Source: Acidobacteriota bacterium
Lineage (GTDB): Bacteria; Acidobacteriota; Vicinamibacteria; Fen-336
DNA: 39,967 bases
Direction of reading: 5' to 3'
Assembly: GCA_022340585.1 (NCBI GenBank)
Contig: JAJDNS010000168.1
Span: forward strand, 1-39,967
This document shows, piece after piece, positions 10,167 to 18,192 of this stretch (position 1 is its first letter; every line of letters begins with the position of its first letter). The translations under genes were made by a program, and so were the position numbers. A model generated the notes under the pieces. The model was not told the origin of the DNA, ran no database searches, and saw only the letters and a list, made by a program, of their open reading frames with translations.

Positions 10167-12169
10167 CGGACCCTGGTCCCCGGGGCGACCTCGCCCTCGA
10201 ACTGGCAGAGCACGGCCCTCCCGTCGACCGAGCCCGCGAGGACCATGCCGTTGGACTCCACTCCCATGAGCTTTGCCGGCTTCAGGTTCGCCACGAGCAC
10301 GACGGTCTTCCCCACCACGTCCTCGGGGGCGTGGGTCTGGGCGATCCCCGCCACCACCTGCCGGGTCTCCGTCCCCAGGTCGACCTGGAGCTTGAGCAGC
10401 TTCTTCGACCCCTCGACCTGCTCGGCGGCGGTGACCTTCGCCGCGCGCAGCTCCAGCCGGGCGAAGTCGGCGATGTCGATTCGCTCGGGCCCGGCGGCGG
10501 GAGCGGGGGCCTCCTCGGGCTTCGAGGGGACGGCGGCGGGCGGCGTGGTCTCCGGCACGTTCTTCTCCTTGTCCTTCTTCTCGATGCGGGGGAACAGCGG
10601 CACGACGGTGCCGAGTGAGGTCCCGGGCTCCAGCCGGCCCCACTCGAGGTCGTCCGGGCCGGGGGCGCGGTCGGCCCGGCCGAGCATCCCATCAATGCGC
10701 CCCGCCGCCCGCGGCATCACCGGCGAGGCCAGCACCGCCACGAGGCGCACGCCCTCGAGGAGGCGGTAGAGGAACGCGTCGAGCTCGTCCCGGCGGGACG
10801 GATCCCTGGCCAGCGTCCACGGCTCCACCGCCACGATGCGCTGGTTGAGCTGGGAGATCCAGGACCACACCTCGGCCAGGGCCCCGCTGAAGTCGATCGC
10901 CTCGTACCGGGCGAGCACGGCGGCGCGGCGGCCCTCGGCGTAGGGCCAGGCCACCGGGGCGTCGGTCTGCAGCTCCTCCTCGAGCCCCCGAGCCTCGCTC
11001 ACGGACGCGGGACGGGGCGGCACCTTCCCGTCGCCAAACTTCGAGACCATGGTCAGGGCCCGGGAGACGAGGTTGCCCAGGTCGTTGGCCAGGTCGGCGT
11101 TGTAGCGGCCGACGAAGGCGGCGTCGGTGAAGTCCCAGTCCGCACCGTAGGGCGCCTCGCGGAGGAGGAAGTACCGGGCGGCGTCGGGCCCGAGGCGCTC
11201 GGCCAGGGCCGCGGGGTCGATGACGTTGCCGGTGGTCTTGGAGAGCTTGCGACCGTCCTTGGTGATGAAGCCCTGGCCGAACTCCCGGGTCGGCACCGGC
11301 AGCCCCGCCGCGTGGAGGATGGCCGGCCAGTACAGGCAGTGGAAGCGGATGATGTCCTTGCCGATGAGGTGAAGGCGCTCGTGGGCCCCGCACCAGAAGC
11401 GGCGGTAGTTCTCGCCGTCGTCGGCGAAGCCCAGGGCGGTGATGTAGTTGCTGAGGGCGTCGACCCACACGTAGAGGACGTGGTCGGGCTCCTCGGGCAC
11501 CGGGATCCCCCATTTCACCCGGGCCCGGCTCACGCTGAAGTCCTTCAGGCCCTGGCGGATGACGCCGAGGATCTCGTTCTTCCGCGACTCGGGCCGGATG
11601 AGAAGTCGGTCGGACTCGATCTGCTCGCGCAGCCACTCCTCGTAGGCGGAGAGCCGGAAGAAGAAGTTCTGCTCCTCCGTCCACTCGCAGGGAAGCTCGT
11701 GGTCCGGGCACACGTTGTCCGGCTGCTGCAGCTCGTCCTCGTCCTTGAAGCCTTCGCAGCGCGGGCAGTACCAGCCCGAGTACGTCCCCTGGTACACCGC
11801 GTCCTGTCCGTCCGGCGTCTGGGCCTCCACGAGGAGCCCCCACAGCTTCAGGACGCCCCGGCGGTGCTCTTCCTCGGTGGTGCGGATGAAGCGGTCGTAC
11901 CGGATGTCCAGGCGCTCCCACAGGCTGCGGAAGACGGCGGCGATCTCGTCGCAGTGCTGCTGCTCCGGGATCCCCCGCTCCCGGGCGATGCGCTCGATGT
12001 TCTGCCCGTGCTCGTCGGTGCCGGTCACAAAGAAGACGTCGTGCCCCCCCAGCCGTCGCGCGCGGGTGAGAGCATCGGCGGCGATGGTGGTGTACGCGTG
12101 TCCCACGTGGGGCTCGGCGTTCACGTAGTAGATGGGTGTGGTGACGAGGAAGGATCGTTTCTCGGTCAT
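10163..12169 (-). CDS. metG: Methionyl-tRNA synthetase
   Basis: A 668-residue class I synthetase that charges tRNA-Met. It shows the HIGH-type motif as HVGH (21-24), the KMSKS-type loop as KLSKT (308-312), and a single zinc knuckle with C135, C138, C154 and C161. The anticodon-binding helical domain follows (about 400-530), then a Pro/Ala-rich linker and a C-terminal EMAP/Trbp111-like tRNA-binding domain (about 560-668, ADFARLELRAAKV, LVANLKPAKLMGVESNGM), which usually mediates dimerisation. The start is the ATG at 12169, overlapping the larC stop as ATGA. A longer frame upstream is only the overlap with larC. Confidence 0.97.
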   Translation of the reverse strand: MTEKRSFLVTTPIYYVNAEPHVGHAYTTIAADALTRARRLGGHDVFFVTGTDEHGQNIERIARERGIPEQQHCDEIAAVFRSLWERLDIRYDRFIRTTEEEHRRGVLKLWGLLVEAQTPDGQDAVYQGTYSGWYCPRCEGFKDEDELQQPDNVCPDHELPCEWTEEQNFFFRLSAYEEWLREQIESDRLLIRPESRKNEILGVIRQGLKDFSVSRARVKWGIPVPEEPDHVLYVWVDALSNYITALGFADDGENYRRFWCGAHERLHLIGKDIIRFHCLYWPAILHAAGLPVPTREFGQGFITKDGRKLSKTTGNVIDPAALAERLGPDAARYFLLREAPYGADWDFTDAAFVGRYNADLANDLGNLVSRALTMVSKFGDGKVPPRPASVSEARGLEEELQTDAPVAWPYAEGRRAAVLARYEAIDFSGALAEVWSWISQLNQRIVAVEPWTLARDPSRRDELDAFLYRLLEGVRLVAVLASPVMPRAAGRIDGMLGRADRAPGPDDLEWGRLEPGTSLGTVVPLFPRIEKKDKEKNVPETTPPAAVPSKPEEAPAPAAGPERIDIADFARLELRAAKVTAAEQVEGSKKLLKLQVDLGTETRQVVAGIAQTHAPEDVVGKTVVLVANLKPAKLMGVESNGMVLAGSVDGRAVLCQFEGEVAPGTRVR

Positions 12170-13350
12170 CGTTGCTTTCTGCCGCCGCTCCGCCAGGCCG
12201 ACAGCGCTTCGGCGAGCACCTGCTTCACCGGCACTCCCTTCTCCGTCGCCGCTCGCTGGCAGTCGTCGAACTCGGGCCAGGCGTTGTAGACCGTCCCGCC
12301 CCGCCGGCCGATCTTGACACGGATCGGGCCGTAGGCGGTCTCGACGGTGGAGACCTCCCGCTCCAGAACGGTCCGGTCCCACTCCTGGCGGCGGATCCCG
12401 AGGGTCGTGGTCTCGCGGAAGAGCAGCTCCTCCACCGCGCCCCGGCGCTCGGGCGGGGCGAGGACGGTGACCAGGACCCCGGGCCGCCCCTTCTTCATCT
12501 GCACCGGCGTGAAGAACGCGTCCATGGCGCCCGCCCCGAGGAGCTGGTCGAGGAGGGGGCCGAAGAGCTGGGGCGAGGCATCGTCGATCTCGGTCTCGAG
12601 GACCAGCACCCGCCCCCCGCCCTCGCCCCGGGCCTCCGCGCCCACCAGCAGGCGCAGGACGTTGGGCCGTCCTCCGGTGTCCCGGGAGCCCGCCCCGTGC
12701 CCCACCTTCTCGATCTGCATGGGGGGGAGAGGGCCGTAGTCGGTGGCGTGTGCGGTCACGAGGAGGGCGCCGGTGGGGGTCAGCAGCTCCCCCTCGCCCT
12801 CCCCGTAGACCGGCACCCCGGCGACGAGGCGGGCGGTCGCGGGGGCCGGCACCGGGAACGTCCCGTGCGCCATCTTCACCGTCCCCGACCCGACGTTGAG
12901 GGGGGAGGAGACGAAGCGGTCCGCCTCGAGCCAGCGCAGCGCGAGGACGCCGCCCACGATGTCCACGATCGAGTCCACCGCCCCCACCTCGTGGAAGTGC
13001 ACGCGCTCGGGGGAGATGCCGTGGACCGCCGATTCCGCCTCCGCCAGCCGCACGAAGAGCGCCTCGGCCTCCTCCTTCACCTCGACCGGGAGGTCGCTCT
13101 GCTCGAGGAGGCGGACGATGTCGCCGAGGTGGCGGTGGACCGGCTTCTCCTCGTCGACGAGGACGTCCACCTTGGTGGCGGCCAGGCCCGAGCGGGAGAC
13201 GCGGGTCGCCTCCAGCCGGTAGCCGGACAGGGGCAGGCTCGCGAGATCCTCGCGGAGCCGGTCGAGGGGAAGGCCCAGGTCCACCACCGCCCCGAGGATC
13301 ATGTCCCCCGAGGCCCCACTCGCGCCGTCGAAGTAGACGAGCCTGGTCAA
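12166..13350 (-). CDS. larC: LarC, nickel-pincer cofactor biosynthesis (nickel insertion)
   Basis: A 394-residue protein of the DUF111/LarC family. It shows the N-terminal DGASGASGDM, then HFHEVGAVDSIVDIVG, LNVGSGTVKMAHG, PTGALLVT and MKKGRPGVLVTVL. LarC inserts nickel into the pyridinium bis-thiocarboxylate mononucleotide made by LarB and LarE, completing the pincer cofactor of lactate racemase LarA and related enzymes. In the Lactobacillus prototype larC is read by programmed frameshift; here it is one open frame. The start is the TTG at 13350, in a TTGA overlap with the radC stop and about 5 nt after a GGGAGAGGGGGG Shine-Dalgarno stretch. larA, larB and larE are not in the window. Confidence 0.92.
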   Translation of the reverse strand: MTRLVYFDGASGASGDMILGAVVDLGLPLDRLREDLASLPLSGYRLEATRVSRSGLAATKVDVLVDEEKPVHRHLGDIVRLLEQSDLPVEVKEEAEALFVRLAEAESAVHGISPERVHFHEVGAVDSIVDIVGGVLALRWLEADRFVSSPLNVGSGTVKMAHGTFPVPAPATARLVAGVPVYGEGEGELLTPTGALLVTAHATDYGPLPPMQIEKVGHGAGSRDTGGRPNVLRLLVGAEARGEGGGRVLVLETEIDDASPQLFGPLLDQLLGAGAMDAFFTPVQMKKGRPGVLVTVLAPPERRGAVEELLFRETTTLGIRRQEWDRTVLEREVSTVETAYGPIRVKIGRRGGTVYNAWPEFDDCQRAATEKGVPVKQVLAEALSAWRSGGRKQR

Positions 13351-14090
13351 AGCACCCCCCTCTCCCTGAGGCTCACGAAGCGCCCCGCGCCCAGCACGAG
13401 GTGATCGAGGACCTCGATCCCCATGAGCGTCCCGGCGGCGGCGAGGCGCCGGGTGAGGGCCAGGTCCTCGGTCGAGGGCTCGGGGTCGCCGGAGGGATGG
13501 TTGTGAAACAGCACGAGCGACGCCGCCCGGGAGACGACGGCCTCCTGGAAGACCTCGCGCGGGTGCACGAGGCTCGCGGTCAGGCAGCCCACGGAGATGA
13601 CCGCCTCGCGGCGCAGGCGGCGGCGTACGTCGAGAGCGAGCAAGCCGAAGGTCTCCACCGGGCGCGCCCCGTAGCGCGGGAGGAGATGCCGCCCGGCGGC
13701 CTCGGGGCTGGCCAGGACGGGCGCCTCCCCGCCCCCGTCGGAGGCCAGGCGCGCCCCGAGCTCGAGGGCGGCGAGGAGCCGGCCGGCCTTGGCCCGACCC
13801 AGCCCCCGCGTGCGCTCGAGGTCGGGGAGGGAGCGCCCGGCGAGGGCGCGCAGCCCCGAGCCCAGGAGCTCGTCGGCGAGGTCGAGGGCCGAGGTGCCGC
13901 GGGCCCCGGTCCCCACGAGCACGGTGACGAGCTCGCGGGTGCTGAGCGCCCCGGCCCCCAGGCGGGCGAGACGCTCCCGGGGCCGCTCCTCCGCCGGCAG
14001 GTCGAGGAGCCCCCGCGAGGAGACGCCCCGCCCGGCCGGAGCCGTCTCGCTCACGAGGTCGATCCGATGCTGGCCCGCCAGGGACCCCAC
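13347..14090 (-). CDS. radC: RadC family JAB/JAMM domain protein
   Basis: A 247-residue protein. The N-terminal helix-hairpin-helix part reads ERPRERLARLGAGALSTREL and LERTRGLGRAKAGRLLAALELG. The C-terminal JAMM domain shows the conserved HPREVF and the metal motif H196-N-H198 ... S206-x-x-D209 (HNHPSGDPEPSTED). Once thought to be a repair protein, RadC has no settled function. GTG start, with about 34 residues before the usual family start, so a later start is possible. It is the most upstream gene of the minus-strand block and divergent from the CPBP gene across 96 bp. Confidence 0.92.
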   Translation of the reverse strand: MGSLAGQHRIDLVSETAPAGRGVSSRGLLDLPAEERPRERLARLGAGALSTRELVTVLVGTGARGTSALDLADELLGSGLRALAGRSLPDLERTRGLGRAKAGRLLAALELGARLASDGGGEAPVLASPEAAGRHLLPRYGARPVETFGLLALDVRRRLRREAVISVGCLTASLVHPREVFQEAVVSRAASLVLFHNHPSGDPEPSTEDLALTRRLAAAGTLMGIEVLDHLVLGAGRFVSLRERGVL

Positions 14091-14186
14091 TCAACCCTCC
14101 TTCGGCCCTCGAAGCCCTCGATGGTAATGGCCCGGGCACTCCGCCTCAAGCCCTGCCGCCCCGACATCCGCGATAATGACACCGCC

Positions 14187-15146
14187 ATGGGCACAGACAG
14201 GTCCGGAACGCCTCCCCCCTTCCCTCCGGCACTCGCCCTCTCGGTGACCCTGGCCGGCGTCGTGGCGATGATGCTGGGGGGGCTGGCTCTGGCCCGGGTG
14301 CCGGGCCTGGGCCTCAGGGCACAGATCAGCCTGGGGTCGGGGCTGCTGGCCCTTCCGCCGGTCGCCGCCCTGGTCGTTCTCCGGCGCGACTCCTGGCGGG
14401 AGACGCTGGCGCTGGGGCCCGTGTCGTCCCGGACGGTGGCCCTGGCCGTCCTCCTGGGCGGCGCTCTCTGGGTCCTCAGCATCGGGCTGATGGAGATGCA
14501 GGCCCTGGTGTGGCCCCCTTCCCCGGAGTACCTGGAGATCTTTCGGGCGATCCACCGGGCCCTGAAGCCGTCGGGCCCGCTCGATGCGGTCGTCTCGGTG
14601 ACGGTGATCGCCATCGCGCCCGCCATCCTCGAGGAGCTCGTCGTCCGGGGGCTGCTGCTGCCGTCGCTCACGTCTCCGGCCAGCCGCGTGTGGACGGTGC
14701 TGGTCTCGGCGCTCCTGCTTGCGGCCATTCTTCAGGATCCGTCGAGATCCGGGCTGACGGTCGCGGCGGGCGTGGTGGTCGGGCTGGCGATCAGCCGGGC
14801 CGGCCTGGCCGGGGCGGTCGTCGCCTCGGCCCTCCTCTTCGCGGCCATGCACGGCGACCCCTTCCGCTTCCTCTTCACGTTCACCATCGGTCTCGTGCTC
14901 GGGGCCGTCCGCCTGCGGACGGGGTCCCTGTGGCCTCCAATCCTCGCCCACGCATCGTTGAACGGCCTCACCTTCCTGGTCGCCCCCCTGGTCGACGACC
15001 CCGCCCAGACCACCTACACGCCCGAGCCCCTTCTCGGGGTGGCCTGCCTCCTCGCCGGAGCCGCCCTCGCGACCCCGCTCCTCCGCGGGCTCACCGCTGC
15101 TCCCGCCGACCGCACCCGAAGTGAAGACCCGTCACCAACCTGCTAG
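14187..15146 (+). CDS. CPBP family intramembrane metalloprotease
   Basis: A 319-residue polytopic membrane protein of the CAAX-protease/bacteriocin-processing (CPBP, ABI) family. Its motifs are EELVVRG (E149, E150, R154), MHGDP (H222) and HASLNG (H255, N259), the expected glutamate and histidine metal ligands. About eight hydrophobic segments are visible. A segment at about 172-187 (SALLLAAILQDPSR) resembles the second motif region (SALLFAAMHGDPFR) but lacks the His, so it may be a degenerate duplicate. Family members include prenyl-protein proteases and self-immunity proteins; the substrate here is unknown. It begins the plus-strand trio, 9 bp before the S8 protease gene. Confidence 0.9.
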   Translation: MGTDRSGTPPPFPPALALSVTLAGVVAMMLGGLALARVPGLGLRAQISLGSGLLALPPVAALVVLRRDSWRETLALGPVSSRTVALAVLLGGALWVLSIGLMEMQALVWPPSPEYLEIFRAIHRALKPSGPLDAVVSVTVIAIAPAILEELVVRGLLLPSLTSPASRVWTVLVSALLLAAILQDPSRSGLTVAAGVVVGLAISRAGLAGAVVASALLFAAMHGDPFRFLFTFTIGLVLGAVRLRTGSLWPPILAHASLNGLTFLVAPLVDDPAQTTYTPEPLLGVACLLAGAALATPLLRGLTAAPADRTRSEDPSPTC

Positions 15147-15155
15147 ACTCCGCGG

Positions 15156-16529
15156 ATGCGTCTCCGCGCCCTGATCACGCTGGCGATGATGGCTCTCGCC
15201 GCCGGCGTTGTCGCTCGAGCCGACGGGATCGTCAAGGTCGTACCTCGCCCCTCGGCCCCCCGTTCGGGGCCGGAGTATCGCCCGGGCGAGGTGATCGTCG
15301 CGTTCCGGCCCCAGGTGGACCTCCGCGACGTCGAGCCCATGCTCCGCGCCGGGGGTGGGGTCAGGGTCCGGCGGGCCCGATTCCGGCCTCACCTTCTCGT
15401 GTCCCTGGAGCCGGGAATCGCGGTCCCCGAGGCCGTCGCCTGGTTCGAGTCCATGGACGAGGTCGACTACGCCGAGCCCAACGGGCTGGTCAGGAAGTCC
15501 CAGACGACCTTCACCCCCAACGACGAGTTCTTCGAGTTCCAGTGGAACATGGAGCTCCTCGGGGCACGGCGCATCTGGGCCATCCAGAAAGGGCAGCGCT
15601 CGGTGGGAGTGGCCGTGCTCGACACCGGCGCCGCCTACGAGGACTACCGCGACCCCCGGGACGGCCGCTTCTACGGCCGGGCTCCGGACTGGGGTGAGGT
15701 GACCTTCCTTCCCGGCTGGGACGTGGTGAACGAGGACGCCCACCCCAACGACGACGAGTTCCACGGCACCCACGTGGCCTCCACCATCGCCGAGGCGACC
15801 GACAACGACGTCGGGGTCACCGGCCTCGCCTTCGAGTGCGCCATCATGCCGGTCAAGGTCCTCGACGAGGTCGGCACCGGGACATTCTTCGACGTGGCCG
15901 AGGGCATCGACTACGCGACGGAGTACCGCCAGGGGGGCGAGCAGCCGATCAAGGTGATCAACATGAGCCTCGGCACCGACGGGTTCTCCGAGACGGTGAG
16001 CCGGGCGGTGGACCGGGCCCACCGGGCCGGCATCGTCGTCGTGGCGGCGGCGGGGAACACCGGAAGGTCGGGGATCGACTTCCCGGCCTCGCTCCCCAGC
16101 GTGATCGCGGCGGGAGCAGTCGACGGGCGCGGGGAGCGGGCCTCGTACTCGAGCACCGGCGCCGAGCTGAGCCTCATGGCGCCGGGCGGCAACTGCGACC
16201 GCGACGACGACCGGGACGGCCTGGCGGATTGCGTCTTCCAGCAGATGCCCGATCCCGACTTCGTGGACCTGGGGATCTACGACCGGTTCTGCTACTGCGG
16301 GCTCGACGGCACGAGCATGGCCGCGCCTCACGTCTCGGCCGCGGCCGCCCTCCTCATCTCCCAGGGAATCACCGACCCCGACGCCGTCCTCGCCGCCCTC
16401 GAGCAGACGGCGGAGAAGATCGGGGGGGCCCCCGAGGGAGGCCGCAACGACACCGTGGGGCACGGCCTGATCCGGCCCGCTCCCGCGTTGAGCGGCCTCG
16501 GCTTCGACCAGGGGCCGGTTGAGCCGTGA
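15156..16529 (+). CDS. Secreted S8 (subtilisin-like) serine protease
   Basis: A 457-residue preproprotease. It has a signal peptide (1-22, ending AGVVARA), an I9-like propeptide (about 40-110, PGEVIVAFRP ... VDYAEPNG) and a peptidase S8 domain with D156 (VAVLDTGAA), H203 (HGTHVAST), oxyanion N301 (AAAGN) and S387 (GTSMAAPHV). Between N301 and S387 is an insertion with four Cys (347, 359, 379, 381) and a DxDxDG-like acidic loop (about 348-358), plausibly a disulfide-held calcium site. No C-terminal sorting domain is seen, so the mature enzyme is probably periplasmic or released. Its stop overlaps a GTG of the next frame, but that gene more likely starts 15 bases later. Confidence 0.95.
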   Translation: MRLRALITLAMMALAAGVVARADGIVKVVPRPSAPRSGPEYRPGEVIVAFRPQVDLRDVEPMLRAGGGVRVRRARFRPHLLVSLEPGIAVPEAVAWFESMDEVDYAEPNGLVRKSQTTFTPNDEFFEFQWNMELLGARRIWAIQKGQRSVGVAVLDTGAAYEDYRDPRDGRFYGRAPDWGEVTFLPGWDVVNEDAHPNDDEFHGTHVASTIAEATDNDVGVTGLAFECAIMPVKVLDEVGTGTFFDVAEGIDYATEYRQGGEQPIKVINMSLGTDGFSETVSRAVDRAHRAGIVVVAAAGNTGRSGIDFPASLPSVIAAGAVDGRGERASYSSTGAELSLMAPGGNCDRDDDRDGLADCVFQQMPDPDFVDLGIYDRFCYCGLDGTSMAAPHVSAAAALLISQGITDPDAVLAALEQTAEKIGGAPEGGRNDTVGHGLIRPAPALSGLGFDQGPVEP

Positions 16530-16540
16530 GGAGCCCCCGA

Positions 16541-17269
16541 ATGCCCGCCCCCAGGCCACTCCGCCTGGTCTTCGCGCCGCTCCTGGCCCTCTCCCTCTCG
16601 ACGGTCCCGGCCTCCGCCGGCGAGCTCGCCGCGGAGCTCGGGGCCGGCTACTTCGACCTGTCCGCCTCGAAGTCGGCGGACGCGGTCTTCGGCTCCTCGG
16701 GGGGCTTCACCTGGGGCGGCGCCGCGCGCTACTCCTTCAAGCCAGGCTTCTTCGTGTCGGCGGGGGCCCGCACCTTCTCGAAGGAAGGAGAGCGCGTCTT
16801 CGTGGCCGGCCCCGCCGGCCTCGTGCAGCGGGTGGGCCACCCCCTCTCGATCCGGATCACCCCCGTCTACCTCACCGCCGGCTACCGCCTCCGGGAGGGC
16901 CGGCTGGTGGTGCCCTACGCCGGCATCGGCGGCAGCCTCACCTCCTTCAGCGAGGAGAGCTCGGTGGCCGGGCGGTCCTACGACGAGAGCCGCACGAAGG
17001 CCGGCTTTCACGTGGTGGGCGGGGCCGAGGTCGGCCGGGGACGCTTCCGCTTCGGCGCCGAGGTGGGCTGGTCCACGGTGCCCGACGCGGTGGGGGTCGG
17101 CGGTGTCTCCGCGGTGTACAACGAGAGCGACATCGGGGGCTGGAGCGTGATGGGCAAGCTCGTCGTCGCCTTCGGGGGCAGGAAGGGCCCGGAGGACGTC
17201 GAGGACGACGCCCTGGAGATCGAGACGCCCGGAGAGAACCGCCCCGAGGACGACCCGGACGAGGGCTAG
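16541..17269 (+). CDS. Outer-membrane beta-barrel protein
   Basis: A 242-residue protein with a signal peptide (VFAPLLALSLSTVPASAGE). Alternating hydrophobic strands follow, such as LAAELGAGYFDLSAS, GAARYSFKPGFFVSAGAR, ITPVYLTAGYRL, VVPYAGIGGSL, GFHVVGGAEV and VMGKLVVAFGG, typical of a small eight-stranded outer-membrane barrel of the OmpW/OmpA-barrel size class. The last 25 residues are acidic and lie beyond the final strand. A GTG at 16526 overlaps the protease stop, but the ATG at 16541 is preceded by GAGGAG at good spacing, so I use it. Its stop shares a CTAG palindrome with the stop of the convergent era gene. Function unknown; it is probably cotranscribed with the S8 protease. Confidence 0.82.
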   Translation: MPAPRPLRLVFAPLLALSLSTVPASAGELAAELGAGYFDLSASKSADAVFGSSGGFTWGGAARYSFKPGFFVSAGARTFSKEGERVFVAGPAGLVQRVGHPLSIRITPVYLTAGYRLREGRLVVPYAGIGGSLTSFSEESSVAGRSYDESRTKAGFHVVGGAEVGRGRFRFGAEVGWSTVPDAVGVGGVSAVYNESDIGGWSVMGKLVVAFGGRKGPEDVEDDALEIETPGENRPEDDPDEG

Positions 17270-18192
17270 GCCTTGTCCCCCAGGCCCATCTCACCGAGGA
17301 CCTGCTCGCTCTCGCGCCAGCCCGAGCGAACCTTCACGAACAGCTCCAGGTAGACCCGGGTCCCGAGGAACTCCTCGATCTGCCGACGGGCCTCGGTCCC
17401 GATGGTCTTGAGCATGGAGCCCCCACGGCCGATCAGGATGCCCTTCTGGCTGTCCCGCTCCACGTAGATGACGGCGTGGATGCGGACGAGCCCCTCCTCC
17501 TCCCGGAACGACTCGATCACCACCCCGGAGGCGTACGGGATCTCCTGGCGCGTGTGGTGGAGGATGCGCTCGCGCACCATCTCGGCCACGAAGAAACGCT
17601 CGGGTTGATCGGTGAGGAAGTCCTCGGGGTACAGCGCCGGCCCCTCGGGCAGGTGCTTCAGCAGCACCTCCTCGAGGCGGTCCACGTTGTCGCCCTTGAG
17701 GGCGGAGAAGGGCACCACGTCGACGAAGTCCATGAGCCCCCGGTAGGCGTCGATGGCGGGAAGGATGTCCGGTCTCGAGACCCGGTCGATCTTGTTGAGC
17801 CCGAGGATCACCGGCCGCCCCGCCTTCACCAGGACGTCGCGGACGAAGCGGTCGCCCGGCCCCGGCGGCTCCCCCACCTCCACCAGCCAGAGCACGGTGT
17901 CGCCCTGGCCCACGCCGCGCACCGCGATCTGCACCATGCGCCGGTTCATCTCGTGCATCGGCTTGTGGATCCCCGGGGTGTCGAAGAGCACCATCTGCGC
18001 CCCGGGCCGGGGGACCACCGCCAGGATGCGGTTGCGGGTGGTCTGGGGCTTGCTCGAGACGATGGCGACCTTCTGCCCCACGAGCCGGTTCACCAGGGTG
18101 GACTTGCCCACGTTGGGCCGCCCCACCACCGTCACGAACCCCGCCCGGAAGGGGACGGAGTGGCGGGTTTCGTCGGTCGTCTCGTCGCTCAT
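17266..18192 (-). CDS. era: GTPase Era, 16S rRNA maturation
   Basis: A 308-residue Era. The GTPase domain has G1 GRPNVGKS (24-31), G2 TTR (51-53), G3 DTPG (71-74) and G4 NKID (133-136). The C-terminal KH domain has GILIGRGGSMLKTIG. Era binds the 3' end of 16S rRNA and assists 30S assembly. The start is the ATG at 18192 in an ATGA overlap with the CBS-domain gene. The order phoH, ybeY, CBS protein, era is a classic ribosome-assembly operon and supports the call. Confidence 0.97.
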   Translation of the reverse strand: MSDETTDETRHSVPFRAGFVTVVGRPNVGKSTLVNRLVGQKVAIVSSKPQTTRNRILAVVPRPGAQMVLFDTPGIHKPMHEMNRRMVQIAVRGVGQGDTVLWLVEVGEPPGPGDRFVRDVLVKAGRPVILGLNKIDRVSRPDILPAIDAYRGLMDFVDVVPFSALKGDNVDRLEEVLLKHLPEGPALYPEDFLTDQPERFFVAEMVRERILHHTRQEIPYASGVVIESFREEEGLVRIHAVIYVERDSQKGILIGRGGSMLKTIGTEARRQIEEFLGTRVYLELFVKVRSGWRESEQVLGEMGLGDKA

